Numbered from the stretch's first letter, positions 1 through 9,246 are shown. The stretch is DNA of 64,000 nucleotides from Pseudomonas sp. BGr12 (GCF_030272895.1 NZ_JALRNF010000025.1:26180-90179); one strand, 5' to 3'. The notes: generated from the letters alone by a model not told the origin. Translations and numbers: made by a program.

Positions 1-449
1 CAGCCACCAGCAACCGCGAAGCCCGTGATCAAATGCGCGAAGCCCGCGCCGAGGGCGGCACTCGCCTGCAGCAGGGGGCGGACAGGCCGAGGACAGCAGA
101 CAGAACGAGGGCGGAGGACAGGCCCAGGACGGCAGACAGAAGCCAGGGCACTGCCAGGACCGCGCGGGAGAACCAGCAGCCGCGCAGGCAGGCCGACCAG
201 GTGAGCCAGCGCAGGGAAGGGCAGTCGCAGGCGCGTCAAACGGCGAGCAAGCGGCCAGCCGCCAGCACCGGCAGTGCCCGCAACAATGCGTTTGCCGGCG
301 CCCGCTCCCCTTCCCAGGTCAGCAGCCAGGCCAATCGTGGCCGGCTCAGCCAGGCATCGGCCCAGCGCCCCAGTAGCGCACGAGCTTCCGGTCGCCAGGT
401 CAGTCGGCCGGCCAGTGCACCTGCACGTTCAGGGAGGGGGCGCCGTTGA
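1..449 (+). CDS. C-terminal end of a DUF3300-type protein (5' end outside window)
   Basis: The frame is open from base 3 to a TGA at 447-449, so this is the 3' end of a gene that begins upstream. The visible ~148 residues are low complexity and very rich in Arg, Ser, Ala and Gln, with repeated RTADR/RPRTADR units and a basic end. Proteins of the DUF3300 family in pseudomonads carry such a tail and commonly precede a DUF2950 gene, which is exactly what follows here; the conserved DUF3300 core lies outside the window, so the family is inferred from context. The stop overlaps the TTG start of the next gene, which suggests translational coupling. The function of the family is unknown. Confidence 0.6.
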   Translation, partial: ATSNREARDQMREARAEGGTRLQQGADRPRTADRTRAEDRPRTADRSQGTARTARENQQPRRQADQVSQRREGQSQARQTASKRPAASTGSARNNAFAGARSPSQVSSQANRGRLSQASAQRPSSARASGRQVSRPASAPARSGRGRR

Positions 450-1372
450 ATAATCATTCTGCAGTGAAGATGCACATGGGGAAGCTGGTGCATGCCCTGG
501 CGTTAGTCGCAGGCCTTGGCTGGTCGCTCATCGTTGCGGCGCAGGAGGTGTTTCCAACGCCGGAAAAGGCCGCCCAGGCATTCGTCGAAGCGCTGGGTAC
601 GGGGCAGGCCGATCATAAGCGCCTGGCAGCGCTTCTCGGTGAGGAATGGCACAGTTTCGTCCCGCGCGAAGGCTCGGAACGTGATGATGTGGACGCATTC
701 CTGAAGCAATACCACGAGCAAAACCACATCGAGAAGGTCAGTGACAGCAAGGCGGTCCTGGCGGTCGGCAGTGACAACTGGGAGCTGCCCATTCCCATGA
801 TCAAAGGCACGAAGGGCTGGCGCTTTGATCTCAAGGCCGGTCTTGCCGAGGTCAAGGCACGGCGGATCGGGCGCAACGAACTCGCGGCGGTGCAGTCGGC
901 GCTGGCCTACCACGATGCCCAGATGGACTATGCGGCAGAGGATCGTGACGGGGACGGAGCACTTGAGTATGCGCAGAAAATCTTCAGCACCCCCGGCAAG
1001 CACGACGGGCTCTACTGGGAGGACGACGACAGCGGCCAGATCAGCCCGTTGGGCCCTGAGTTCGGCAAGACCATTGCCGGCGAAGCCTGGCATGGCTACC
1101 GCTTTCGCATCCTGGATGGCCAGGGGCCTTCAGCCCCGGGTGGCGCCTACAGCTACCTCATCGGCGACAAGATGAGCCGCGGCTTTGCCCTGATCGCCTG
1201 GCCGGCGAAATACGATGACACTGGGGTGATGAGCTTCATGATCAGTCATGACGGCGAGGTGTTCGAGAAAGACCTGGGGCCCGGTGGAGAGAAGCTGGCC
1301 AAGGCGATGAAGCGCTTCGACCCGGATGACAGCTGGAAGGAAGTGACTGACGATCAGCAGCCGGGGGGCTGA
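446..1372 (+). CDS. DUF2950 family exported protein
   Basis: 308 residues if the TTG at 446 is used; a GGGAGGGGG stretch lies six bases upstream and the codon overlaps the stop of the preceding gene. An ATG at 470 gives an alternative start eight codons later. The first ~33 residues form a signal peptide (hydrophobic ALALVAGLGWSLIVAA, then AQ). The mature part contains features of DUF2950: FPTPEKAAQAFVEAL near the start, a central acidic DRDGDGALEYAQ segment, PGKHDGLYW, and GGAYSYLIGDKMSRGFALIAWPA. Periplasmic or surface location is predicted. The family has no assigned biochemical role. It is almost certainly co-transcribed with the upstream DUF3300-type gene, and a hairpin with T-tracts follows at 1386-1420. 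Confidence 0.8.
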   Translation: MNNHSAVKMHMGKLVHALALVAGLGWSLIVAAQEVFPTPEKAAQAFVEALGTGQADHKRLAALLGEEWHSFVPREGSERDDVDAFLKQYHEQNHIEKVSDSKAVLAVGSDNWELPIPMIKGTKGWRFDLKAGLAEVKARRIGRNELAAVQSALAYHDAQMDYAAEDRDGDGALEYAQKIFSTPGKHDGLYWEDDDSGQISPLGPEFGKTIAGEAWHGYRFRILDGQGPSAPGGAYSYLIGDKMSRGFALIAWPAKYDDTGVMSFMISHDGEVFEKDLGPGGEKLAKAMKRFDPDDSWKEVTDDQQPGG

Positions 1373-1385
1373 ACTCGCAGGCAAC

Positions 1386-1420
1386 AAAAAACCCCAAGGA
1401 CAGTTGTTCCTTGGGGTTTT
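1386..1420. terminator. bidirectional intrinsic terminator between DUF2950 and tRNA-Phe
   Basis: A 9-bp perfect stem CCCCAAGGA (1392-1400) / TCCTTGGGG (1408-1416) has an A-run on its left (T-run on the minus strand) and TTTT on its right. It ends the minus-strand tRNA transcript and can also end the plus-strand DUF2950 transcript. Confidence 0.85.
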
Positions 1421-1428
1421 CGTATGGA

Positions 1429-1504
1429 TGGTGCCCAGAGACGGAATCGAACCGCCGACACGGGGATTTTCAATCCCCTGCTCTACCGACTGAGCTATCT
1501 GGGC
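1429..1504 (-). tRNA. tRNA-Phe (GAA), copy 1
   Basis: On the minus strand the 76 nt form a full cloverleaf: acceptor stem GCCCAGA/TCTGGGC, encoded 3' ACCA, D-arm AGCTCAGTCGGTAGAGC, anticodon arm GGGGATTGAAAATCCCC with anticodon GAA, and T-arm with GGTTCGATTCC. It is identical to the copy at 1558-1633 and is the promoter-distal member of the pair. Confidence 0.97.
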
Positions 1505-1513
1505 AGCGGTACT

Positions 1514-1545
1514 AAAAAACCCCAAGGACATGGTGTTCCTTGGGG
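1514..1545 (-). terminator. intrinsic terminator between the two tRNA-Phe genes
   Basis: Stem CCCCAAGGA (1520-1528) / TCCTTGGGG (1537-1545) is followed on the minus strand by six T (complement of A1514-1519). It is almost the same as the terminator behind copy 1, so the tRNA and its terminator were duplicated as a unit of about 129 bp. Confidence 0.85.
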
Positions 1546-1557
1546 TTTCGGTATTAG

Positions 1558-1633
1558 TGGTGCCCAGAGACGGAATCGAACCGCCGACACGGGGATTTTC
1601 AATCCCCTGCTCTACCGACTGAGCTATCTGGGC
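1558..1633 (-). tRNA. tRNA-Phe (GAA), copy 2
   Basis: Identical to the 76-nt tRNA at 1429-1504, including the encoded CCA and anticodon GAA. It is promoter-proximal: the promoter at 1644-1672 lies 11 bp from its 5' end. Confidence 0.97.
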
Positions 1634-1643
1634 AACGGGGCGC

Positions 1644-1672
1644 ATTAAAAGGCTTTTTCGGATTTGCGTCAA
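1644..1672 (-). promoter_or_regulatory. sigma-70 promoter of the tRNA-Phe pair
   Basis: Read on the minus strand: -35 TTGACG (1672-1667), a 17-nt spacer, -10 TTTAAT (1649-1644), then a GC-rich discriminator GCGCCCC typical of stringently controlled stable-RNA promoters. An A/T block at about 1676-1700 upstream could act as an UP element. Confidence 0.75.
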
Positions 1673-1724
1673 CGACTTTTTAAAAATTTTTTAAATTAAT
1701 TCCGTCGCTTACGTTTTCCACGGG

Positions 1725-1997
1725 TTATTCGGAAGGCGGCACGTAGCCTTCGGCCTTCTCGTGTTCCTCGCCGGCGAAGAACTTGTCCATCTCGCCCTGG
1801 AGGAATTTGCGGTCCTCGGCGTTCATCATGTTCAGGCGCTTCTCGTTGATCAGCATGGTCTGTTCTTTCTGCCAGTCGGCCCAGGCCTTCTGCGAGATGT
1901 GTTCGTAGATGTCCTGGCCCTTGGCGCCCGGGTAGGGTGGGCGCTCCAGGCCTGGCAGTTGTTCGTTGTACTTGCGGCACATTACGGTACGGGTCAT
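1725..1997 (-). CDS. yggX: YggX, Fe(II)-trafficking / oxidative damage protection protein
   Basis: 90 residues, the usual length. The start [24 protein letters not shown] carries the conserved Cys-7 of the family, and the body [33 protein letters not shown] is the family core. YggX is a small cytosolic protein linked to iron handling and protection of Fe-S clusters such as that of MutY. Its ATG overlaps the stop of mutY (ATGA), so it is the last gene of the asmA-mutY-yggX operon. The tRNA-Phe promoter lies just downstream on the same strand. Confidence 0.95.
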   Translation of the reverse strand: MTRTVMCRKYNEQLPGLERPPYPGAKGQDIYEHISQKAWADWQKEQTMLINEKRLNMMNAEDRKFLQGEMDKFFAGEEHEKAEGYVPPSE

Positions 1998-3061
1998 CGC
2001 GACTCTCCTGCGATCAAGACGTCGGCCGCGCGTTTGAGCAGTTTCTTCACCGGAGCGGCGAGCCCCAGGCGCGGCGGGGTGGCGAGGTTATACCAGAGCC
2101 AGTCGGCCTCGGCCACGTGCGACCGGGTGTCGTCGACCCGGACCAGCCAGGGTTCGATGGCCAGCTGGAAGTGGCTGAAGGTGTGGGTCAGGCCGTCCAG
2201 TGCCTGGCTATCGGCCAGGTCCAGGCCATGTTGCTCGGCCAGATCGTCGAGCTGCTCCAGGTTGTCGAGCTCCGGCAGGCTCCACAAGCCACCCCAGAGG
2301 CCCGTGGAAGGCCGACGGTAAAGCAGGATGGCGCCGTCGTGGTTGGCCAGCAGCGGCATCAGGGTGCGCCGCTGGGGCAGCTCCTTGCGCGGCTTGGGCA
2401 GCGGGTAGCGGGTCTCCTGGCCGAGCAGGTGCGCTTGGCAGCCGAGCTTGAGCGGGCACAGCAGGCAACTGGGTTTGCTGCGGGTGCACAGGGTGGCGCC
2501 CAGGTCCATCATCGCCTGGGTGTAGTGGTTGACCCGGGCGTGCGGGGTAAAGCGCTCGGCATTGGCCCACAGAGCCTTGGCCACCTTGGGCTCGCCCGGG
2601 TAACCCTCCTGGGCGGTGTAGCGGGCCAGCACGCGCTTGACGTTGCCGTCGAGGATCGGCGCGCGCAGGCCCATGCTGATGCTGGCGATCGCACCGGCGG
2701 TGGACAGGCCGATGCCGGGCAGCTCGGTGAGTTTTTCGACATCGCGGGGAAACTCGCCGCCGTACTGCTCGACGACGATCTTCGCGGTCTTTTGCAGGTT
2801 GCGCGCGCGGGTGTAGTAACCCAGGCCCGTCCACAGGTGCAGCACTTCGTCCTCAGGGGCCTCGGCCAGGGCCTGCACGGTCGGCAGGGCGTCCATGAAG
2901 CGGCTGAAGTAATTGAGCACGGTGCTGACCTGGGTCTGCTGCAACATGATCTCCGACACCCACACCCGATACGGGGTGATGCCCTGTTGCCAGGGCAGGT
3001 CGTGGCGGCCGTTGCGGTCGTACCATTCCAGTACGGCGCTGGAAAACTGCTCGGGGCTCAT
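1994..3061 (-). CDS. mutY: MutY, A/G-specific adenine DNA glycosylase
   Basis: 355 residues. It removes adenine mispaired with 8-oxoguanine in base excision repair. Visible features: [10 protein letters not shown] near residue 40 with the catalytic Glu, the helix-hairpin-helix/GPD segment [18 protein letters not shown] with the conserved Asp in [10 protein letters not shown], and the [4Fe-4S] motif C-x6-C-x2-C-x5-C ([17 protein letters not shown]) near residue 200. The C-terminal third is the NUDIX-like domain that recognises 8-oxoG ([28 protein letters not shown]). The ATG overlaps the stop of asmA and the stop overlaps the ATG of yggX. Confidence 0.97.
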   Translation of the reverse strand: MSPEQFSSAVLEWYDRNGRHDLPWQQGITPYRVWVSEIMLQQTQVSTVLNYFSRFMDALPTVQALAEAPEDEVLHLWTGLGYYTRARNLQKTAKIVVEQYGGEFPRDVEKLTELPGIGLSTAGAIASISMGLRAPILDGNVKRVLARYTAQEGYPGEPKVAKALWANAERFTPHARVNHYTQAMMDLGATLCTRSKPSCLLCPLKLGCQAHLLGQETRYPLPKPRKELPQRRTLMPLLANHDGAILLYRRPSTGLWGGLWSLPELDNLEQLDDLAEQHGLDLADSQALDGLTHTFSHFQLAIEPWLVRVDDTRSHVAEADWLWYNLATPPRLGLAAPVKKLLKRAADVLIAGESR

Positions 3062-5310
3062 CGTTTGAACAACCCCTTGAGTGCATCCTTGAGTTCCGGG
3101 CTGACCTTGTCACCGAGCTTCTCGTCGATCTTCTCGCCGAGTTTCTCGCTGGCCCGGTCACCGGCCAGCCGGGCGGCGACCTTGCCCAGGGCGTCCTTGT
3201 CCAGACGGCAGGCCTTGGCCCCCAGCTCCAGCGGGCCGCGGCAGCGCAGCGGCAGTTCGAGGCCGACATATCGCTCGCCGACCTGGCAGGCCGGGTCGGG
3301 CATGTCGCGCTTGTCGCCTTCGACGATCACCCCGATGCGGTAGTCCATGCCCAGCACGCGCAGGTCGATGTCGCCCTGGCCGTTGACGCTCAGGCCCGGA
3401 ATGCGCGCCATCAGGTTGGGGTTGCTGGCCACGCCGTTGCGCACTGCCAGGCTGCCCTTGAGTTCTTCGAACGGCGTGTCCTTGCCCCGCGGCTCGCCGC
3501 TCAGGTCCTTGCGGTTGAGGGTGGCGATGGCCTGGCACAGCTGCTGTTCGAGGTTGGCATTGACCAGCACGCCCTGGTTGATGACAAAGCTGGCATTGCC
3601 GTTGAGGGTGTCGATCAGGGCTTTCTGGCTGTTGCCGGTGGCGGTCAGGTCGCTGGTCAATGTCAGCAGGCCTTTGACCGGAGGTGTTTCACCCTGGCTC
3701 TTGATGAAGTGTTCCACCGGTACCCGGTTGATCTTGGTGCTCAGGCCGACCTGCGGCACCGCCGGGCGCACGTCGAGGGTGCCCTTGGTGCTGAAGTCAC
3801 CGTTGTAGAGGCCGCCGCTCAGGGTTTCCAGGGTGATCAGGCCGCCCTGGCCCTGGGTCTTGAGATGAGCGTTGTCGATCGGCAGTTTCTCCAGGGTCAG
3901 CAGGCCGAAGGTCAGGTCGGCCTGCAGGTCGAGCTGGCGCAGGCGGTCGACCGGCAGCAGCTTGTCGTTGCTCCAGGCCACCTGGGTGGGGGCGTCCGGC
4001 AGCGGCGTGTTGCCGGCGCTGGCGAGGGCGCCGGCTTCCTTGCTCTTGACCTCGGCCTGGCGCGCCGCCGTGGCGCTGGCAGCCGCTTCGCTCTTGGCCG
4101 GCATATAGCGGTCGGCGTCGAACTTGTCGGCCTTGAGCTGGATGCGCAGGGCTTGCTTGGCGACGTCTTCGATGGCCACGCGGCCGCTGAAGGTGCTGTC
4201 GTCGAGTTTGACCGCCAGATCTTCCAGGGCCAGGCTGTTGGGGCTGCCTTGCAGGCGGCTGACCATCTCGAACTTGCCCAGGCTGGTGGCATCGACCGAG
4301 GCCGGCAGCGGGTGGCCGATGCTGTCCATGAAGGTGCGCAGGTTGAGCTGGGCAATGGACAGGCCGCCGCTGAGTTGCGGAGTCTTGTCCAGTTCGCGCA
4401 GGTTCAGCTCGCCAAGGGCGCGCAGCTGGTTGGCGGAAAGCTTCAGGCCGTTCCACTCGGCGACGTTGGCCGCCAGGTCGACCAGCAACTGGCCCTGGGC
4501 GGCGAAGGTCAGGGTCTTGCCCTGCAGCGGCTCGCCCGAGGCTTCGCCACTGAGCTTCATGTCTTCGAACTGGTAGCGCTTGAGGCGACGGTCGAAGCGC
4601 AGCTCACCGTTGAGCTCGGTGCGCGCCTTGATCACCGGTTGCCCGGCGCTGAGGAAAGCGGTCAGTTTCAGCGGGATTTCCACCCCTTCATGCACGGCGC
4701 CGGTGCTCAGCTGGATGCTTTCGGCACCGAAGGTCTGGCCGCTGCGCGCATCGCTGTACTGCACCCGGGCGTTGTTCACGGTCAGGCTGTCGATGTCCAG
4801 CCTGACCGGACGGTCGCTGGCGCTGTCCTTGGACTCGGCCTTGGTGCTGGCATCGCCGGCAGGCGCGGAAGCGGTGGCGTCGGTCGGCGTCGCCGGGGCG
4901 CTCGGCAGCGGCTTGCCGATATCTTCCCAGTTGCCATGGCCGTTTTCGTCGCGGCTCAGGGTCAGGCTCAGGCCTTCGACGCGCACGTCGCTCATCTGCA
5001 CTTCACGGCGCAGCAAGGGCAGGACGCGGACGGACAGTCCAAGCATCTGCAGGTCGGCAAACGGCACTTTCGGGTTGTTCAGGGTGGCGATGCTGGCTTC
5101 ATGCAGCTCCAGCCCCAGCCAGGGGAACAGGCTCCAGCCGATGTCGCCATTGAGCGTCAGCTCGACGTGGGCCTTTTCGCGTGCCAGCTGGCGAATCTCG
5201 TCTTTGTAGTCGTTGGGATCGAAGAGGTGGGTCAGGGCGAAGCCCAGAGCCACAATGATCAGCAACAACCCGAGAAGCACCAGCCCCAGGATTTTGCCGA
5301 ACGCTTTCAT
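3058..5310 (-). CDS. asmA: AsmA family protein
   Basis: 750 residues from the ATG at 5310, which has AAGGA at proper spacing; an in-frame ATG nine codons upstream (5337) lacks a good site. An N-terminal membrane helix (LGLVLLGLLLIIVALGFAL, about residues 8-26) is followed by FDPNDYKDEI and a long beta-rich periplasmic region, the AsmA layout. A low-complexity Ala/Thr/Ser insert lies near residue 150. The C-terminal third holds the conserved block LTATGNSQKALIDTLNGNAS. AsmA-like proteins are anchored in the inner membrane and are linked to outer-membrane biogenesis and anterograde phospholipid transport. It is the first gene of the operon with mutY and yggX. Confidence 0.9.
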   Translation of the reverse strand: MKAFGKILGLVLLGLLLIIVALGFALTHLFDPNDYKDEIRQLAREKAHVELTLNGDIGWSLFPWLGLELHEASIATLNNPKVPFADLQMLGLSVRVLPLLRREVQMSDVRVEGLSLTLSRDENGHGNWEDIGKPLPSAPATPTDATASAPAGDASTKAESKDSASDRPVRLDIDSLTVNNARVQYSDARSGQTFGAESIQLSTGAVHEGVEIPLKLTAFLSAGQPVIKARTELNGELRFDRRLKRYQFEDMKLSGEASGEPLQGKTLTFAAQGQLLVDLAANVAEWNGLKLSANQLRALGELNLRELDKTPQLSGGLSIAQLNLRTFMDSIGHPLPASVDATSLGKFEMVSRLQGSPNSLALEDLAVKLDDSTFSGRVAIEDVAKQALRIQLKADKFDADRYMPAKSEAAASATAARQAEVKSKEAGALASAGNTPLPDAPTQVAWSNDKLLPVDRLRQLDLQADLTFGLLTLEKLPIDNAHLKTQGQGGLITLETLSGGLYNGDFSTKGTLDVRPAVPQVGLSTKINRVPVEHFIKSQGETPPVKGLLTLTSDLTATGNSQKALIDTLNGNASFVINQGVLVNANLEQQLCQAIATLNRKDLSGEPRGKDTPFEELKGSLAVRNGVASNPNLMARIPGLSVNGQGDIDLRVLGMDYRIGVIVEGDKRDMPDPACQVGERYVGLELPLRCRGPLELGAKACRLDKDALGKVAARLAGDRASEKLGEKIDEKLGDKVSPELKDALKGLFKR

Positions 5311-5675
5311 GGGCGAGTCCTTGTAGTCCGAATTCATAAGTCAGCCGCAGAGTATAGCGCTGCGATTGTCGTCACTGGGTGACCGAGGTTTTCTGAAGAT
5401 TTCTCCTACAGCGCATGCAGATTGAACTGCGTGAGTAATGCATGCATTTGCGCGTTTCGACAACGATGGGGATGACAGTTCCTTGTTCGAGGGCATCAGA
5501 TGCCGAAGAAAAGGCAGTATCAGCTTGCTATCAGTGAGGGCGGCTAATGCTACCCTTGCGCCGCTCACAGGCCCTGGCGTGGCGATTTGTCGCGATTTAC
5601 AAGGCAATTGTGCCAATGCAGCGAGTCAGGGTTCGCGGGCCGGTGGGCTGACCTTTCTACACAGAGAACATAACA
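5311..5675. other. intergenic region, divergent asmA / MFS promoters
   Basis: About 365 bp between the two divergently read genes. I find no convincing gene or REP element. It must hold both promoters. A short palindromic patch (TGCATGCA near 5440) is the only evident motif. Confidence 0.5.
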
Positions 5676-7337
5676 ATGAGCAGCAGTATCACCGCAGGCG
5701 CCCTGGTGGGCAGCCCCGGTTTCCTGTCCAAGGAACGGATCATCGCCGCCCCCGGCTTCAATCGCTGGCTGGTGCCGCCGGCGGCCCTGGCGATTCACCT
5801 GTGCATCGGCATGGCCTACGGCTTTTCGGTGTTCTGGCTGCCGTTGTCGCAAGCCATCGGCATCACTGCCCCGGTGGCCTGTGCACCTGACATGGGCTTC
5901 CTGGCCCGCTTGTTCAGCGCCGACTGTGACTGGCAGATTTCGATGTTGAGCTGGATCTACACGCTGTTCTTCGTGTTCCTGGGTTGCTCGGCCGCCATCT
6001 GGGGTGGCTGGCTGGAGCATGCCGGGCCGCGCAAGGCCGGGGTGGTATCGGCGCTGTGCTGGTGCGGTGGGCTGCTGATTTCGGCGTTCGGTATCTACAG
6101 CCATCAGCTGTGGCTGATGTGGCTGGGCTCGGGGGTGATCGGTGGCATCGGCCTGGGGCTGGGCTACATCTCGCCGGTATCGACCCTGATCAAGTGGTTC
6201 CCGGACAAGCGCGGCATGGCCACCGGCATGGCGATCATGGGCTTCGGTGGCGGGGCCATGGTCGGTGCGCCACTGGCCGCGGCGCTGATGAACCACTTCG
6301 CCAGCCCCGAAGGCGTCGGCGTGTGGCAGAGTTTCGTGGTGATGGCGGCGATCTACTTCGTGTTCATGATCGGCGGCGCCCTGGCCTATCGCGTGCCGCC
6401 CAGCGGCTGGAAGCCCGAAGGCTGGAGCGCACCGCTGAAAAAAGCCGCCAACGCGATGATCACCCACCGGCATGTGCATGTCAGTGTGGCGTGGAAAACC
6501 CCGCAATTCGTGCTGATCTGGCTGGTTCTGTGCCTGAACGTGTCGGCGGGTATCGGTATCCTCGGCATGGCCTCGCCGTTGTTGCAGGAAGTATTCGCCG
6601 GCAAGTTGCTGGGCAACGACCTGAGCTTCAGCGAGCTCAACAGCGCGCAACTGGCGCAGATCGCTGCGATTGCCGCCGGATTCACCGGCCTGCTCAGCCT
6701 GTTCAACATCGGCGGACGCTTCTTCTGGGCGTCGTTTTCCGACTACATCGGCCGCAAGAACACCTATTTTGCCTTCTTTGCCCTGGGCGTTGCCCTGTAT
6801 GCGCTGGTGCCGAACATGGGCCACCTGGGCAATATCGCCCTGTTCGTGGCGGCGTTCTGCATCATCCTGTCGATGTACGGCGGTGGCTTCGCCACGGTTC
6901 CGGCCTACCTGGCCGACCTGTTCGGCACCCAGATGGTCGGCGCCATTCACGGTCGCCTGTTGACCGCCTGGGCCGCCGCCGGCGTGCTCGGTCCGGTGCT
7001 GATCACCTACCTGCGCGAGTATCAGCTGGCGCTGGGCGTGGAGCGGGCGGCGGTCTACGACATCACCCTGTACATCCTCGCCGGCCTGCTGGTGCTGGGG
7101 TTCCTCTGCAATGCCCTGGTGCGTCCGGTGGCCGACAAGCACTTCATGACCGACGCGCAACTGGCCGCCGAGCAGGCGCTGGGCCATGACCAGGGCAGCG
7201 GCACTGTTCGCGCCCTGGAATGGAAGGCCGCGCCGGGCAGCCTGCCGCTGGTGGTCGCGGCCTGGCTGGTGGTGGGTATTCCGCTGGCCTGGGGGATCTG
7301 GGTGACGTTGCAGAAGACGGCGGTGTTGTTCAATTAA
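5676..7337 (+). CDS. MFS transporter, oxalate/formate antiporter (OFA) family-like
   Basis: 553 residues with about 12 hydrophobic helices plus a C-terminal extension ending in one more helix (LPLVVAAWLVVGIPLAWGIWVTL). Typical OFA-type signatures are AYGFSVFWLPLSQAIG in helix 1, the loop DKRGMATGMAIMGFGGGAM, and SDYIGRKNTYFAFF in the second half. The long loop after helix 1 with two Cys (PVACAPDMGFLARLFSADCDW) is an extra not found in most MFS proteins. The substrate cannot be read from the sequence; a monocarboxylate or dicarboxylate is a family-based guess. It stands alone between asmA and hisB, in its own transcription unit. Confidence 0.8.
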   Translation: MSSSITAGALVGSPGFLSKERIIAAPGFNRWLVPPAALAIHLCIGMAYGFSVFWLPLSQAIGITAPVACAPDMGFLARLFSADCDWQISMLSWIYTLFFVFLGCSAAIWGGWLEHAGPRKAGVVSALCWCGGLLISAFGIYSHQLWLMWLGSGVIGGIGLGLGYISPVSTLIKWFPDKRGMATGMAIMGFGGGAMVGAPLAAALMNHFASPEGVGVWQSFVVMAAIYFVFMIGGALAYRVPPSGWKPEGWSAPLKKAANAMITHRHVHVSVAWKTPQFVLIWLVLCLNVSAGIGILGMASPLLQEVFAGKLLGNDLSFSELNSAQLAQIAAIAAGFTGLLSLFNIGGRFFWASFSDYIGRKNTYFAFFALGVALYALVPNMGHLGNIALFVAAFCIILSMYGGGFATVPAYLADLFGTQMVGAIHGRLLTAWAAAGVLGPVLITYLREYQLALGVERAAVYDITLYILAGLLVLGFLCNALVRPVADKHFMTDAQLAAEQALGHDQGSGTVRALEWKAAPGSLPLVVAAWLVVGIPLAWGIWVTLQKTAVLFN

Positions 7338-7365
7338 CCTGTGGCATGGGGCTGCGTTGCAGCCC

Positions 7366-7610
7366 ATCGCAGGCTTCGCCAGCTCCCACAAAGACAGTTG
7401 CTCCCACAAGGGTTCCCGGCCTGCCCCGGACGCTGTGGGAGCTGCCGATAGGCTGCGATCGGGCGCGAAGCGGCCGTAAAGCCAGACTGCCTCAGTACAT
7501 CTGACCCAATGAGGTGGCCGGATTGCGACTGCTGTGCAGTCGATCGCAGGCTTCGCCAGCTCCCACAAAAACAGTTGTTCCTGCGGGAACATTGTGGGAG
7601 TTGGCGGTTT
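7366..7610. repeat. cluster of second-class REP motifs (GGGAGCTGGCGAAGCCTGCGAT type)
   Basis: Motif halves occur at 7366-7390 and 7543-7567 (ATCGCAGGCTTCGCCAGCTC) and a diverged inverted half at 7432-7459, plus a decayed one near 7590. This class differs in the stem from the common GCGGGCTTGCCCCGCGAT class. It fills most of the MFS-hisB gap. Confidence 0.75.
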
Positions 7611-7643
7611 CCCAGGTAAATCCCCTGCCATATGTCATCTTCG

Positions 7644-7673
7644 TTTCATGCCAGGCGCTTCTGGGCCTATAAT
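7644..7673 (+). promoter_or_regulatory. candidate sigma-70 promoter of the his operon
   Basis: A perfect -10 TATAAT lies at 7668-7673, 38 bp before the hisB ATG. The best -35 is weak (TTTCAT, 7644-7649, spacer 18). The -10 is clear; the -35 assignment is tentative. No his leader peptide or attenuator is visible. Confidence 0.55.
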
Positions 7674-7711
7674 GATCACCTTTTTCGCCCAATGATTTTG
7701 CGGAGCTGGTG

Positions 7712-8305
7712 ATGGTCGAACGTAAGGCTTCCGTCGAGCGCAATACTCTGGAAACCCAGATCAAGGCCTCGATCAACCTGGATGGCAGCGGCAAGGCCCG
7801 ATTCGATATCGGTGTGCCTTTCCTTGAACACATGCTCGACCAGATCGCCCGGCATGGGCTGATCGACCTCGATATCGAGTGCAAGGGCGACCTGCATATC
7901 GACGATCACCATACGGTCGAAGACGTCGGCATCACCCTGGGCCAGGCCTTCAACCAGGCCATCGGCGACAAGAAGGGCATCCGCCGCTACGGCCATGCCT
8001 ATGTGCCGCTCGACGAAGCGCTGTCGCGCGTGGTCATCGACTTCTCCGGTCGTCCCGGCCTGCAGATGCACGTGCCCTACACCCGTGCCTCGGTGGGCGG
8101 CTTCGATGTCGACCTGTTCCAGGAATTCTTCCAGGGCTTCGTCAACCACGCCAACGTCACCCTGCACATCGACAACCTGCGCGGGCACAACACCCACCAC
8201 CAGATCGAGACGGTGTTCAAGGCTTTCGGCCGCGCCCTGCGCATGGCCATCGAGCTGGATGAGCGCATGGCCGGGCAGATGCCCTCGACCAAAGGTTGCC
8301 TGTAA
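7712..8305 (+). CDS. hisB: HisB, imidazoleglycerol-phosphate dehydratase
   Basis: 197 residues, the normal length for the monofunctional bacterial enzyme. It dehydrates imidazole glycerol phosphate in histidine synthesis. The two metal-binding blocks are present: [11 protein letters not shown] near residue 70 and [10 protein letters not shown] near residue 165, and the fold repeats internally. I prefer ATG 7712 over the overlapping GTG 7709 because GGAG at 7702-7705 then has better spacing. It opens hisB-hisH-DUF2164-hisA-hisF; its TAA overlaps the ATG of hisH (TAATG). Confidence 0.97.
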   Translation: MVERKASVERNTLETQIKASINLDGSGKARFDIGVPFLEHMLDQIARHGLIDLDIECKGDLHIDDHHTVEDVGITLGQAFNQAIGDKKGIRRYGHAYVPLDEALSRVVIDFSGRPGLQMHVPYTRASVGGFDVDLFQEFFQGFVNHANVTLHIDNLRGHNTHHQIETVFKAFGRALRMAIELDERMAGQMPSTKGCL

Positions 8306-8943
8306 TGCAGACAGTTGCCGTTATCGACTATGGCATGGGCAACCTGCACTCGGTGGCCAAGGCCCTGGAGCACGTTGGCGCCGGCAAGGTGCTGATCACC
8401 AGCGACGCCGCGGTGATCCGCGAGGCCGATCGGGTGGTGTTCCCGGGCGTAGGCGCGATCCGCGACTGCATGGCCGAGATTCGCCGCCTGGGCTTCGACA
8501 GCCTGGTGCGTGAAGTGAGCCAGGACCGCCCGTTCCTGGGGATCTGCGTCGGTATGCAGGCGCTGCTCGATCACAGCGAAGAGAACGACGGTGTCGACTG
8601 CATCGGCCTGTTCCCGGGCAATGTGCGCTTCTTCGGCAAGGACCTGCATGAAGACGGCGAGCACCTGAAGGTGCCGCACATGGGCTGGAACGAAGTCAGC
8701 CAGACCATCGACCACCCGCTGTGGCACAACATCCCCGACCTTGCGCGTTTCTACTTCGTGCACAGCTACTACATCAATGCGGCCAAGGCCCTGCAGGTGG
8801 TGGGGCGTGGTCACTACGGCGTCGATTTCGCCGCCGCACTGGCCGAAGGCTCGCGTTTTGCCGTGCAGTTCCACCCGGAAAAGAGCCATACCCATGGCTT
8901 GCAGCTGCTGCAGAACTTCGCGGCCTGGGACGGACGCTGGTAA
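8305..8943 (+). CDS. hisH: HisH, glutamine amidotransferase subunit of IGP synthase
   Basis: 212 residues. It releases ammonia from glutamine for HisF. Class I amidotransferase signatures: [12 protein letters not shown] at the start, [10 protein letters not shown] (oxyanion strand), nucleophile Cys in [11 protein letters not shown] (about residue 81), and the His-Glu pair in FHPEKSH near residue 190. Start and stop both overlap neighbours as TAATG, indicating tight coupling with hisB and the DUF2164 gene. Confidence 0.97.
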   Translation: MQTVAVIDYGMGNLHSVAKALEHVGAGKVLITSDAAVIREADRVVFPGVGAIRDCMAEIRRLGFDSLVREVSQDRPFLGICVGMQALLDHSEENDGVDCIGLFPGNVRFFGKDLHEDGEHLKVPHMGWNEVSQTIDHPLWHNIPDLARFYFVHSYYINAAKALQVVGRGHYGVDFAAALAEGSRFAVQFHPEKSHTHGLQLLQNFAAWDGRW

Positions 8944-9203
8944 TGAGCAAGTCCAGGACCAAGGCACCGATCCTGACCCTCGCCCCCGAGCAGGAGCGCG
9001 AGGCGCTCGACACCCTCAAGCGCTTTCTCGAAACGCGCTTCGAGCTGCAACTGGGTTCGTTCGAGGTGGCCGAGGTCCTGGAGTTGTTCAGCAAGGAGAT
9101 TGCTCCGCACTATTACAACAGGGCGATTTTCGACGTGCAGACGCACCTCAAGGAGAGGTTCGAGAGCATCGAAAGCGACTTGTGGGCGCTCGAGAAGAAC
9201 TGA
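8943..9203 (+). CDS. DUF2164 family small protein inside the his operon
   Basis: 86 residues. The ATG overlaps the stop of hisH (TAATG). The sequence [43 protein letters not shown] fits DUF2164: mostly helical, with the conserved [12 protein letters not shown] block near residue 60. No signal peptide or membrane helix. The function is unknown, and no published role in histidine synthesis is known to me; the conserved placement between hisH and hisA suggests either a structural or regulatory link or simple co-transcription. Confidence 0.85.
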   Translation: MSKSRTKAPILTLAPEQEREALDTLKRFLETRFELQLGSFEVAEVLELFSKEIAPHYYNRAIFDVQTHLKERFESIESDLWALEKN

Positions 9204-9246
9204 CTTCCCGGGCATCGCTGTTTACCGAATTGAACAGGTTTTCCAG

